Positions 41,577 through 50,556 of a stretch of 55,903 nt of DNA are shown here, one piece after another (position 1 is the stretch's first letter; the number at the start of each line of letters is the position of its first letter). The notes beneath the pieces are model-generated. The model saw nothing but the letters and a program-made list of their open reading frames with translations, searched no databases and was not told the DNA's origin. The position numbers and the translations under genes were made by a program. Source of the DNA: PGYR01 sp041675005 (GTDB lineage: Bacteria > Bacteroidota > Ignavibacteria > Kapaibacteriales > UBA2268); assembly GCA_041675005.1 (NCBI GenBank), contig JBAYUQ010000020.1, positions 1-55,903 on the forward strand, in the 5' to 3' direction.

Positions 41577-42455
41577 TTAGAAATAATAGATTTGTGTACC
41601 AATACCAATATAAGAATCTTTTTGATTAAAAAACATACCGTGCATAGATAATCCATCATAAAGATATACACCTACGAATATAGCACGTTCTTTTGCTAAG
41701 TAAAATCTTATCCCTGCTTGACCAGAATTTACACCATAATAAGTGTTATCAAACCCTTTGAGAGTAAAGTTGTACCCAGCTTCTAAACTGATATTCTCGT
41801 TTAAACCTTTTCTATATTCAATTCCTGAAATTAGTTCTAAACTCTCAATATTTCTAGGTATTTTCGAGAAAATATAATTTACACCAAAGTAAGGAGAAAT
41901 TTCTTGACAGTCAATGCTCGAGGTATTATTAATTTTGTAGATAATCTCTAAAAATTCGCGACTATAAACGAAAGGAGGTGATATAAAATTATTTTCAATA
42001 GTGTAGCCATCTATAAGATGTGAAGAGATGTGTGCTAATCTAATTCGTAACTCCTCATAATCCCCATATATTTTACCAAATATAGGACTATCCCAAAAAT
42101 GAAAAGCCGAATTTACTCCAAAATAATAATCTGTTGTTTCTACTGGAAATTTGAATCTACCTTCACTTCTGAGGCGAGTGTATGTCATCATATCTATTCC
42201 AAAAGTCCCATACTGACTAATATCAAACAAATCGAAAGTAGCTCCAATATCCATTCTTAGTCTGTCATTAGACGGTTGACCTATGAACCCAATTCTAGCT
42301 TCATAAGGATTTGCAATTAGGGGTCTAAAATTTAATATCCCATTATCCTTATCGAAAGTAAGACCGCATCTATTTTGCGGGAAGCAATCGAAATCTTCTT
42401 GCGCATTTCCAATAGATAAACTGATTAACAATATAGCTACTATTAGAATTCGCAT
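41577..42455 (-). CDS. Outer-membrane beta-barrel protein, DUF-type
   Basis: A 292-residue protein with a signal peptide (ILIVAILLISLSIGNAQ) and about a dozen predicted strands (RIGFIGQPSNDRLRMDIGATFDLFD, FKFPVETTDYYFGVNSAFHFWD, NISLEAGYNFTLKGFDNTYYGVNSGQAGIRFYLAKE). It ends SYIGIGTQIYYF with the terminal aromatic that BamA substrates carry. It resembles short Bacteroidota DUF1207-like barrel proteins, which is a tentative link. The start lies directly after the stop of the sugar-phosphate transferase gene, with no gap. Its role may be tied to export of surface carbohydrate, but that is only positional. Confidence 0.78.
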   Translation of the reverse strand: MRILIVAILLISLSIGNAQEDFDCFPQNRCGLTFDKDNGILNFRPLIANPYEARIGFIGQPSNDRLRMDIGATFDLFDISQYGTFGIDMMTYTRLRSEGRFKFPVETTDYYFGVNSAFHFWDSPIFGKIYGDYEELRIRLAHISSHLIDGYTIENNFISPPFVYSREFLEIIYKINNTSSIDCQEISPYFGVNYIFSKIPRNIESLELISGIEYRKGLNENISLEAGYNFTLKGFDNTYYGVNSGQAGIRFYLAKERAIFVGVYLYDGLSMHGMFFNQKDSYIGIGTQIYYF

Positions 42456-43931
42456 TTACCCACCCTTACCAGTGATTACTACTTTGATAGTTTTTGCTAA
42501 TATGTACAAATCTAAGAACATAGACCAGTTTCTAATATAATAAATATCTATCATTATTCTTTCTTCGAAGCTGCTATCGTTTCTATCTGTTACTTGCCAT
42601 AGACCACTTATACCTGGCTTTACTTGTAGTATCATCTCGTCATTGCCATTCATCTTGATTTTTTCCCACGGGATATAGGCACGAGGGCCAATTAGTGACA
42701 TTTCACCTTTGATTACGTTCCAGAATTGTGGTAACTCATCGAAACTATACTTACGTAGGAACTTACCGATTTTAGTCATTCTGGGGTCATCGTTCAGCTT
42801 ATGATAGATTTCGTATTCTGCTTTTAGCTTAGGGTTTTTCTCTAGCAATTCTGTTAGTCTTTCCTCTGCATCAGTATGCATAGTTCTGAATTTTATAATC
42901 TTAAATCGACTATCTCTTATACCCATTCTTGTTTGTTTGAATAGTATTTTTCCTTTTGAATCTAGCCATATATGTACCGCTAATACACCGAATATAGGAA
43001 TTGCCAAAAATGAAAGAACAGTTGCTAATACTATATCAAAGACTCTTTTTTGTATTTGAGCTGTTTTTCTGAGTAATTTTTGCTTGACTTCTAACCCAAG
43101 TATGCCACCGAATTCACGCGAAGATACCCATATAGTAGAGATACCAAATAAATAAGGAATAACGATTGTGTTCTCAAAATACTTTGAGTATTTCAGTATT
43201 ATCTTTCTTTGTAATTCTGATTGTACGTTAGGCATAGCAACTATTGATTGCTCGATTTTCAATTTCTTCTGTAATTCGGGGATTACATTTAATCCACCAA
43301 TTACAGGGATATCTTCTATATAGCCCCAAGTATCAACATTATCGTCAACTGCTAGTATAGGTCTGAGCCCAAGTTTTTTGTTCTTACGTAACGAAATTAT
43401 GACTTCCTTGCCGGCATTCCCAGCACCTATAATAACTACTGGAATTCCCCACCAAGATTTTTCACAAAGTATTTTTTTAACAATTGAGCGGCCCAGCGGT
43501 ATCATAGCAAAAGTAATACCCCACGATAGTAGGAAGGATAATCTGGAAAAATCCCAAAAGTCATTCACAAAAAAGGTAAAGCCAGCCATTAGTCCATAGA
43601 TTAAGGAATTAGTATAGAATATATTCCTGACTTCCTCTATGGCATCTACACCGAATCCTGGGTAAAGCCCCCTCATGTAGAATGCTAATAAGAATAGTGG
43701 CACTATAACCGGAAGTATCTTGAGATATAAATCAAAAGACGCTAGCGGAGTAAAGAAAAGATTTCGAATAAAAACAGAAGCTAACACTGATATAATAATC
43801 ATCAATGAATCAGAACTCATAAGTATAGCAGAAGCTATTAACTTACGAGGAGCAACTTTCTTTATTGAATAACCATTTTCCTGATTTGACTTCAGAAGTT
43901 CTGATAATTCGTTAAGTGTTGGAGTTTGCAT
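42456..43931 (-). CDS. Undecaprenyl-phosphate glycosyl-1-phosphate transferase (WbaP/EPS-priming type)
   Basis: A 491-residue polyprenyl glycosylphosphotransferase that starts a surface polysaccharide by loading a sugar-1-phosphate on undecaprenyl phosphate. Five N-terminal helices (to about 170) are followed by a CoA-binding-like fold (PVVIIGAGNAGKEVIISLRKN). The C-terminal catalytic domain has RTMHTDAEERL, KFLRKYSFDELPQFWNVIKGEMSLIGPRAYIPWE and VKPGISGLWQVTDRND. The ATG at 43931 is preferred to an in-frame TTG nine bases upstream. Later glycosyltransferases are not in this window. It draws on the carrier made by the IspH/UppS pathway. Confidence 0.92.
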   Translation of the reverse strand: MQTPTLNELSELLKSNQENGYSIKKVAPRKLIASAILMSSDSLMIIISVLASVFIRNLFFTPLASFDLYLKILPVIVPLFLLAFYMRGLYPGFGVDAIEEVRNIFYTNSLIYGLMAGFTFFVNDFWDFSRLSFLLSWGITFAMIPLGRSIVKKILCEKSWWGIPVVIIGAGNAGKEVIISLRKNKKLGLRPILAVDDNVDTWGYIEDIPVIGGLNVIPELQKKLKIEQSIVAMPNVQSELQRKIILKYSKYFENTIVIPYLFGISTIWVSSREFGGILGLEVKQKLLRKTAQIQKRVFDIVLATVLSFLAIPIFGVLAVHIWLDSKGKILFKQTRMGIRDSRFKIIKFRTMHTDAEERLTELLEKNPKLKAEYEIYHKLNDDPRMTKIGKFLRKYSFDELPQFWNVIKGEMSLIGPRAYIPWEKIKMNGNDEMILQVKPGISGLWQVTDRNDSSFEERIMIDIYYIRNWSMFLDLYILAKTIKVVITGKGG

Positions 43932-44261
43932 ACTAATCAATCAAATTAATGAAACTTACCTATTTATTAGGTATAAACAGTGCATGTAATAGCTCTTGGA
44001 TAAAGTTAGACAATTCTTGTGCCTAAATATAAATCAACTTTGCTTTCACAATTTAAAAGCTCGCAAGTTAATATATTTTAGACATTAATTCAATAGAAAT
44101 GAGTTAATAAGAATTCCAGATTTTGGTTAGTTTTTTCATCTTTGCTATATGGCTATACTATATAGACATATCAATAGCAAAAATGACTCCTGTTTTAGCA
44201 ATGTATTTTGCTATGCATATAATACGCATCTGGAAATAAAAGGTTCAAGAAATGACAAAAA
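43932..44261. other. 330-base gap with no recognised gene
   Basis: The space between lpxA's end and the sugar-phosphate transferase start contains no frame I trust. A rightward frame entering lpxA (from about 44149) is antisense to it. On the minus strand TAACTTTA near 44004-44011 resembles a -7 box for the transferase gene, without a good -33 box. No strong terminator hairpin for lpxA was found. Confidence 0.4.
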
Positions 44262-45035
44262 TTATCTAAGTATTCCACGTTTGGAATTATTGATAAAGTC
44301 TATACACTCTTGTATCTCGGGGGTAACATCATTATTTGATAAGTATTTTTCTATGCCATCTCGGTTATTGTACCCAGAGAAAAGTACCACATTGTAGAAG
44401 TTTTGTATTTCTTTTATCTTCTCTTGAGTAAATCCACGGCGACTAAGTCCTACTTTATTTATACCTTCGACTTGGACAGGAATTCTACCAAGTAAACAGT
44501 AAGGAGCTACATCTTTAGTTATTTTAGCATCAGCACCTAGCATAGTATGTTTACCAATAGAGCAGAATTGAGTTATCTTGACAACACCACCTATTACTAC
44601 CCAATCGTCAATATAAACATGACCAGCTAGCTGAGTAGCATTAGCCATTACTATATTATCACCCAAATGACAATCGTGAGCAATGTGGCAATATGCCATT
44701 ATTAGGTTATTGTTACCAATACTCGTCTTCTCAGTTGCAGTAGTTCCACGATGAATTGTTGCATATTCGCGGATTACGTTATCGTCACCGATATATGTTT
44801 TTGTTGATTCATCATTGTACTTCAAATCTTGGGGAGCTGCAGATACTACAGCACCTGGGAAAAATCGGTTATTGTTTCCGATTCGGGCACCATTGTATAT
44901 AACTACATTAGCATGAATATCTACATTGTCACCTATTACCACATCGTCATATATTACGACATGAGGCCCAATCTTTGCATTTTTACCAATTGTTGCTTTA
45001 TCTGATATTATAGCAGTAGGATGTATCATACTCAT
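44262..45035 (-). CDS. lpxA: UDP-N-acetylglucosamine acyltransferase (LpxA)
   Basis: A 257-residue enzyme for the first step of lipid A synthesis. Hexapeptide repeats (IGKNAKIGPHVVIYDDVVIGDNVDI) form the left-handed beta helix of the first ~180 residues. The catalytic His is in YCHIAHDCHLGDN, and the acyl-ruler region VMANATQLAGHVYIDDWVVIGG follows. The C-terminal helical domain has GLSRRGFTQEKIKEIQNFY. Start at 45035 (MSMIHPTAI); a second ATG two codons on is possible. It lies 6 nt downstream of the lpxC-fabZ fusion, which provides the next step. Confidence 0.97.
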   Translation of the reverse strand: MSMIHPTAIISDKATIGKNAKIGPHVVIYDDVVIGDNVDIHANVVIYNGARIGNNNRFFPGAVVSAAPQDLKYNDESTKTYIGDDNVIREYATIHRGTTATEKTSIGNNNLIMAYCHIAHDCHLGDNIVMANATQLAGHVYIDDWVVIGGVVKITQFCSIGKHTMLGADAKITKDVAPYCLLGRIPVQVEGINKVGLSRRGFTQEKIKEIQNFYNVVLFSGYNNRDGIEKYLSNNDVTPEIQECIDFINNSKRGILR

Positions 45036-45041
45036 CTAAAC

Positions 45042-46439
45042 TTACCTTTTTACTAATGCTGCAGAAAATTCTGCTTCTGTTGCTAATTTGCCATCTACAT
45101 AAGCTTTACCTTCGAAAGAGTAAACGCCCATTCTCGAATTGATTATTCTAACTTCTAGTACTAACTGATCACCTGGTACTACAGGAGCACGGAACTTAGC
45201 ATTCTTAATACCAGAGAATAATCCAATCTTTTCTTGGGGATTGACATTATCTGCTAACATCATACACAATCCACCAATTTGTGCCATCGCTTCCGCAATG
45301 AGTACACCCGGCATAATCGGTTTGCCCGGGAAGTGACCATTGAAAAACGGCTCATTAATAGTTACATTCTTGTAACCAAGTATTCTTCGCTCTTCTGCAT
45401 CGAACTCAACTACTCTATCCACTAACAAGAAAGGATACCTATGAGGAAGGAAATCCATAATCTGATTAATATCTAAGCTGTAGCTTTTATTCTTTTTCAT
45501 ATTATACTTATCAGCTTTTTTCTTTTTCAGATAAATAGCTCTAAGTTTTTTTGCTAATTCTATATTAGCCGCGTGACCGGGTCTAGCCGCTAATATTTGT
45601 GCTTTCATAGGAGCACCAACTAGTGTCAAATCGCCAATCATATCTAGTAATTTATGACGAGCTGGCTCATTTTTATATCTTAATTCACGGTCATCTAAGA
45701 TTCCCGAATCGCCTCGCTTCGGCCTATTATCTAAATTGAATATTTCTTGTATTTTATCAAGATTCTCGTCTTGCAAATCTTCGTCAACTATCACTATCGC
45801 ACTGTCTAAGCTACCACCTTTGATAAGGTTTTGGCTATGAAGTTCGAATAATTCGTGCGAAAAACAGAAAGTACGTGCCGGAGCAAATTCAGATCTAAAT
45901 TCTTTTTCAAAGTCGAAAATACCAGTATGTTGGCTACCCAATGCAGGATTAGCATAGTCCACTAGTACAGTTAGACGGTAATCATCATTAGGCAAGGCAA
46001 CTAAATCAACCCCACGAGCATCTTCGGTGTAGCGTATATTCTCATCTACTACGAAGTACTCACGCTCTGCGTCTAATTCGACTATTTCTGTTTGGTCTAA
46101 TACATCGACATAGGGCTTTGAGCTACCATCACCAACAGGTGGTTCATTATTAGTTAGCTCTATACGGCAATTATCAATTCGCAAACCCACAAGAGCCGCT
46201 AGTACGTGCTCCACAGTATGAACTTCCACTCCATCTATCCCTAGAGTAGTACCGCGAGAAAGGTCAACTACATTTTCAACAACAGCTTCTATTTCTAACT
46301 CAGGATTCGCATCCATACGTATGAACTTGTAGCCATAGTCAGCAGGCGCTGGGCAGAATGTTATTTTACTTTTGTTTCCCGTGTGAAGTCCTATGCCTTC
46401 GAAGGATACTGGGTCTGTTATTGTAGTTTGCTTTTCCAT
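45042..46439 (-). CDS. lpxC/fabZ: LpxC-FabZ bifunctional fusion
   Basis: A 465-residue fusion. The first ~305 residues are LpxC, the zinc deacetylase that commits UDP-3-O-acyl-GlcNAc to lipid A; the zinc-binding HTVEHVLAALVGL and HKLLDMIGDL are present. The last ~145 residues are FabZ, the beta-hydroxyacyl-ACP dehydratase (FLPHRYPFLLVDRVVEFD, NGHFPGKPIMPGVLIAEAMAQIGG). The two enzymes compete for the same hydroxyacyl pool, and their fusion is known in Bacteroidota and Chlorobi. A basic linker (KKKKADKYNMKKNKSYSLDI) joins them. The ATG at 46439 follows an in-frame TTG. lpxA is 6 nt downstream. Confidence 0.97.
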   Translation of the reverse strand: MEKQTTITDPVSFEGIGLHTGNKSKITFCPAPADYGYKFIRMDANPELEIEAVVENVVDLSRGTTLGIDGVEVHTVEHVLAALVGLRIDNCRIELTNNEPPVGDGSSKPYVDVLDQTEIVELDAEREYFVVDENIRYTEDARGVDLVALPNDDYRLTVLVDYANPALGSQHTGIFDFEKEFRSEFAPARTFCFSHELFELHSQNLIKGGSLDSAIVIVDEDLQDENLDKIQEIFNLDNRPKRGDSGILDDRELRYKNEPARHKLLDMIGDLTLVGAPMKAQILAARPGHAANIELAKKLRAIYLKKKKADKYNMKKNKSYSLDINQIMDFLPHRYPFLLVDRVVEFDAEERRILGYKNVTINEPFFNGHFPGKPIMPGVLIAEAMAQIGGLCMMLADNVNPQEKIGLFSGIKNAKFRAPVVPGDQLVLEVRIINSRMGVYSFEGKAYVDGKLATEAEFSAALVKR

Positions 46440-46665
46440 CAACTAAGTGCCGTAAATAAATAAAAAAGAATTGGAAAAATACCAATCCTCGAAAATAAGT
46501 AAAAATACTTAAAAGGCGATAAAGTGGGGATTATTTAGTTGGAGAAAATGATAATAATTAGTGTTAAACTAAGGATTAAAGTTCGAAAACAATATCAAAA
46601 ATCTTTTTATAGTAAATATATTTCATTATTTTGAAAAATCAACAATTGATCAACACGAGATTCAT

Positions 46666-48291
46666 ATGAAAAAAATAATTCTTATTTCGATGGTTATACT
46701 TCTTTCAATCCCTTCATTATCTGCACAGGATTGCGTTCCTGAAGATAAAGTTATAAAAACTACAATTATGGGTAGAGACTATGAATTTATCACAGTAAAA
46801 AAGAACTGGGATGATGCAAATGAATGTGCCAAAGAAAGAGGTGGTTATCTCATTGATATACAATCTCAAGAAGAAAATGATTCTTTAACGCATTTCTTAT
46901 TAAATACATTGAGATACAAATTCTCTTTTAATTTACTTGGTCAAGGTGAGGAAAATATCTGGCTAGGATGTAGAGCTAGGTCTGATTCTTCAAAAATAAA
47001 TCCAATTTATTATTTTTGGGAATGGCAAAACTTAGACACAATTAATGGGAACAACTTAATTACAACACAAACCGTATCTGTTCTTACGGGGAATCCGACC
47101 TTTTACGATTATAATAGTGATGCTTTTCTTAATTGGGGAGAAGGGCTTTCTGGTTATCATTATCCTTCGAAATATGAATACCCATTTCCGGATAAAGTTG
47201 CAATTACATTAGTTGACGTAGTAGTAGAACAGAATAATGAAACTGTAGCAATACCTGGTAAATGGATAACTACGTTTGCTCAAGAAGAAAAATATTTTAT
47301 GATTGATTATGGATGTGTGAATCCTATTAAAAATGTTATCGACACTCTTTTATGTTTTGATAACACTTACTCTTTCGGTGATTCCACAATAAGCACTGCT
47401 GGGTTCTATACTAAAACTTTTAATTCATTTTCTAATTGTGATTCTGTAGTTGAGTTGACAATAGATTTTGCTTCTATTAATAATGAAATGACAAAACAAT
47501 CAGATAGATTACAATCTAAAGAACTAAATGCCGAATCTTACAAATGGTACAATTGTAAAACAGATACGCCTATAGAAGGGAAAAACGACTTCTTTTTAGT
47601 AATAGATGAAACTGGTTCATATAGATTGGAACTAGAGAAAAATGGATGTGAGTTCATATCTGATTGCTACGATTTTTGTATTCCAACTACATTCAAAATT
47701 GATACTGTCAAATGTACAAATGAGTCTATTACTATTAATGGACAGGATTATGAAAAGAAAGGGTTTTACTCTCAGAAATTAAAGCAAGAAGGTTTTGATT
47801 GTGATTCTACTTTAGAGATTGACATAAAAGATGTAGCTATAAATCTAAGTGTGAAGCAACAAAGTGGTAAACTTGTCTCTTCTGAAAATGCAGGTGAATA
47901 CCAATGGTACAACTGCGAAGGAGACTTACTAATAGCAGACGCTACACAAAAAGAATATACACCTACAGAAAATGGTGATTACAAGGTCGAGATAACTAAG
48001 CAAGGTTGTATTGATTATTCTGAATGTATCTCTTTTTCTACTTCGACCAACAGTGTAAAAGACATACAAGACTCAGATAATATAAGACTAGATTTACATA
48101 ATAATCTAATTGTATTTGACAATATAAAATATGACCAAATAGAACTATTAGATCTGAATTCTAAGACTATCTATAAATCTGATAAATATGTTCAATCAAT
48201 AAGCATTGAGTATTTGAATACTGGTGTTTACTTCTTAAAAGTTGTAAATGGAAATGAAGTTGAGATGTTTAAGTTTATGGTGAACAGATAA
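46666..48291 (+). CDS. C-type-lectin-like T9SS surface protein, copy 1
   Basis: A 541-residue protein with a signal peptide (residues 1-21). A C-type-lectin-like domain (about 22-216) has KNWDDANECAKERGGYLIDI, IWLG, FLNWG and a closing Cys in IDYGCVN. Two tandem units follow, each a 'GFY...CDSVVEL' strand block and an Ig-like 'YKWYNC...GSYRLELEKNGC' block (about 217-340 and 340-460). The final ~75 residues are a T9SS sorting domain (FDNIKYDQIELLDLNSKTIY, LNTGVYFLKVVNGNE). The lectin residues for calcium are not clearly conserved, so sugar binding is a guess. It is 60% or more identical to the next gene in the stalk, but much less in the head. Confidence 0.85.
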   Translation: MKKIILISMVILLSIPSLSAQDCVPEDKVIKTTIMGRDYEFITVKKNWDDANECAKERGGYLIDIQSQEENDSLTHFLLNTLRYKFSFNLLGQGEENIWLGCRARSDSSKINPIYYFWEWQNLDTINGNNLITTQTVSVLTGNPTFYDYNSDAFLNWGEGLSGYHYPSKYEYPFPDKVAITLVDVVVEQNNETVAIPGKWITTFAQEEKYFMIDYGCVNPIKNVIDTLLCFDNTYSFGDSTISTAGFYTKTFNSFSNCDSVVELTIDFASINNEMTKQSDRLQSKELNAESYKWYNCKTDTPIEGKNDFFLVIDETGSYRLELEKNGCEFISDCYDFCIPTTFKIDTVKCTNESITINGQDYEKKGFYSQKLKQEGFDCDSTLEIDIKDVAINLSVKQQSGKLVSSENAGEYQWYNCEGDLLIADATQKEYTPTENGDYKVEITKQGCIDYSECISFSTSTNSVKDIQDSDNIRLDLHNNLIVFDNIKYDQIELLDLNSKTIYKSDKYVQSISIEYLNTGVYFLKVVNGNEVEMFKFMVNR

Positions 48292-48337
48292 ACAAGAAAT
48301 TTTTAAAAATTAAATTTTCTACCTTTAGAGATTTACT

Positions 48338-49963
48338 ATGAGAAACATAATCCTTATTACTATATTAATACTATTTTCTATTTCCTTATTATCAGCTCAA
48401 AATTGTGTGTCTGAAGATAGTGTTTATAAATTCACGTTCAACAATAGGAACTATGAATTTATCACTGTTGCGAAAACGTGGGATGATGCACAAGAATGTG
48501 CTAAAGCTAGAGGTGGATATTTAGCCGATATTGAATCTGAAGAAGAGAATTTAGCCTTCACAAATTATCTCTTGGATTCTTTAAGATTAAACCACTCAAT
48601 AGATTTGAAAAAGGACAATGATACAATTATTTGGTTGGGAGGAGAATCTAAGTTAATTTATGAAGGAACAGAAAATTTATATACATGGTATTGGAAAAAT
48701 CCTTTGACAATGCAACAAGAAAAAAGCTTGGCAAACCATTTTTATTCTTTTAATCAGTTTGATACCCAAAAAAACAAAGTCACTTTTCCGAATAACATCT
48801 ATTTGAATTGGGGACAAGAATTAAGTTCGCATAAATATCCTTGGTTTGGTGATAAACAGCTTGAAACTAAAATTGCATTGGCACTAGACAATATTTACTT
48901 GAATGGAACAAATCAAAATACTGCCATAATTGGACAATGGGTAAATTTGAACCCTGAGGAAGAGTTATATTTTCTGATTGATTATGGATGTACAAATGAA
49001 ATAATCAATAAGATAGATACAGTCATATGTTCTGAGATGTTCAGACTAGGTGACAGTATTATTACAGAAACGGGCTTTTATAAACAGACTCTAAATTCGT
49101 ACACAGATTGTGACTCGGTAGTTGAACTGACAATAGATTTTGCTTCTATTAATAATGAAATGACTATACAATCAGATAGATTATTATCCAAAGAATTACA
49201 AGCCGATTCTTATCAATGGTATAGATGTGATTTAAACTTACCTATCCAAGATGCTAATACTTTTTTCTTAACTATAGAAGAGACCGGTTCATATAGATTG
49301 GAACTTGAGAAAAATGGATGTGACTTCGTAACTGAATGCTACGATTTTTGTATTCCAACTACATTCAAAATTGATACTGTCAAATGTACAAATGAGTCTA
49401 TTACTATTAATGGACAGGATTATGAAAAGAAAGGGTTTTATACTCAGAAATTAAAGCAAGAAGGTTTTGATTGTGATTCTACTTTAGAGATTGACATAAA
49501 AGATGTAGCTATAAATCTAAGTGTGAAGCAACAGAGTGGTAAACTAGTTTCTTCTGAAAGTGCTGGTGAATACCAATGGTACAACTGCGAGGGAGATGTA
49601 CTAATTGCAGACGCAACACAAAAAGAATATACACCTTCAGAAAATGGTGATTACAAAGTCGAGATAACTAAACAAGGCTGTATTGATTATTCTGAATGTA
49701 TCTCATTTTCTACTTCAACAAATAGCGTAAAAGACATACAAGATTCAGAAAGTATCAAACTAGATTTAGATAATAATCTAATTCTATTTGACAATAAGAA
49801 CTACGACCAAATAGAACTACTAGATATTAACTCGAAGTCAATTTATAAATCTGATAAATATGCTCCATCAATTAGTATTGAATATTTAAATACTGGTGTT
49901 TTCTTCTTGAAAGTTGTTATTGGAAACGAAGTTGAGATGTTTAAGTTTATGGTGGTTGAATAG
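48338..49963 (+). CDS. C-type-lectin-like T9SS surface protein, copy 2
   Basis: A tandem paralogue of the preceding gene, also exactly 541 residues, starting 46 nt after its stop. The signal peptide and opening (FITVAKTWDDAQECAKARGGYL) align, the middle of the lectin domain differs widely (NDTIIWLGGESKLIYEGTEN), and the repeat stalk is almost identical. It ends with a T9SS sorting domain (LNTGVFFLKVVIGNE). A stretch of roughly 200 bases (copy 1 from 47665, copy 2 from 49337) has about two differences. TACCTTTA before the ATG resembles a -7 box, so it may have its own weak promoter. Confidence 0.85.
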   Translation: MRNIILITILILFSISLLSAQNCVSEDSVYKFTFNNRNYEFITVAKTWDDAQECAKARGGYLADIESEEENLAFTNYLLDSLRLNHSIDLKKDNDTIIWLGGESKLIYEGTENLYTWYWKNPLTMQQEKSLANHFYSFNQFDTQKNKVTFPNNIYLNWGQELSSHKYPWFGDKQLETKIALALDNIYLNGTNQNTAIIGQWVNLNPEEELYFLIDYGCTNEIINKIDTVICSEMFRLGDSIITETGFYKQTLNSYTDCDSVVELTIDFASINNEMTIQSDRLLSKELQADSYQWYRCDLNLPIQDANTFFLTIEETGSYRLELEKNGCDFVTECYDFCIPTTFKIDTVKCTNESITINGQDYEKKGFYTQKLKQEGFDCDSTLEIDIKDVAINLSVKQQSGKLVSSESAGEYQWYNCEGDVLIADATQKEYTPSENGDYKVEITKQGCIDYSECISFSTSTNSVKDIQDSESIKLDLDNNLILFDNKNYDQIELLDINSKSIYKSDKYAPSISIEYLNTGVFFLKVVIGNEVEMFKFMVVE

Positions 49964-49971
49964 TGTATTTA

Positions 49972-49987
49972 AACTCCGTTAGGAGTT
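49972..49987. repeat. AACTCC/GGAGTT palindrome
   Basis: AACTCC-GTTA-GGAGTT lies 9 nt after the second lectin gene's stop. It matches the palindromes at 4814-4830 and 4867-4884 and belongs to the same short repeat family. It may double as a weak terminator for the lectin pair. Another small hairpin, CTGCT-GTTT-AGCAG, is at 50039-50052. Confidence 0.5.
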
Positions 49988-50202
49988 ATTCATACTTCCC
50001 TAACTCTAATAAAACATCGAATTGCTTAAACACTTAATCTGCTGTTTAGCAGTATGTTTAGCAACATTCTTAAATTTTACTTGTTTCTAATAGAATATTT
50101 TTCAATTTATGCTGTAATCCAATACCTAATATAATAACAGTTAATTATAATAAAAAATAATGTGATTATGATTAGTTTATCTTTATTATATTGAGAGTAA
50201 TG

Positions 50203-50210
50203 TAAATTTG
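50203..50210 (+). promoter_or_regulatory. Possible -7 element for the small gene at 50224
   Basis: TAAATTTG matches TAnnTTTG and lies 13 nt before the ATG, which would give a nearly leaderless mRNA. The best upstream partner is the imperfect CTTTA at 50181-50185 with a 17-base spacer. Confidence 0.4.
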
Positions 50211-50223
50211 AACACTGCTAACT

Positions 50224-50472
50224 ATGAAAAGAGAAACAGAATATAAAGTACATGCATTAATAGAACAAGCATCTGATAATTTCTATGACAAAAATGGATA
50301 TGAACCTGATTACGTTTATATAAATAAAACATACTATTTGCATCTGCTAAGAGAGAAGGAAGATTTACGCAGTATCATGGGTAGAATGGCTTATACTCTA
50401 GACAACAGAATTGTAATGGGTATGAAGGTCAAACTTCATTGGAGAAAGAAGATTATTGTAAGGATGAAATAA
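50224..50472 (+). CDS. Small cytoplasmic protein of unknown function
   Basis: An 82-residue protein with no signal peptide. It begins KRETEYKVHALIEQASDNFY (a predicted helix) and continues with NGYEPDYVYINKTYYLHLL, MGRMAYTLDNRIVMGMKV and a strongly basic end (HWRKKIIVRMK). No family is recognised. The shape suggests a small alpha/beta protein, perhaps nucleic-acid binding given the basic end, but this is a guess. It stands alone between two T9SS loci with a -7 box 13 nt upstream. Confidence 0.6.
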   Translation: MKRETEYKVHALIEQASDNFYDKNGYEPDYVYINKTYYLHLLREKEDLRSIMGRMAYTLDNRIVMGMKVKLHWRKKIIVRMK

Positions 50473-50505
50473 AAAAAATCCCCGACTATTGCTAGACGAG
50501 GATTT
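50470..50505 (-). terminator. Rho-independent terminator for the 1750-residue gene
   Basis: On the minus strand AAATCCTCG (50505-50497) pairs with CGGGGATTT (50484-50476) with one mismatch, followed by a run of T (complement of the A run at 50470-50475). It is 51 nt downstream of the large gene's stop. The same hairpin also lies just after the small gene at 50224. Confidence 0.75.
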
Positions 50506-50556
50506 ACTTGATTAACGGTATCTTATATTAAATATCAAGCGTCTATAATAAATTGT

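Noticed and set aside
44149..44397. Rightward 82-codon frame overlapping the end of lpxA
   Set aside because: More than half of it is antisense to lpxA, and its codon pattern follows that gene's complement. No ribosome binding site or family match.
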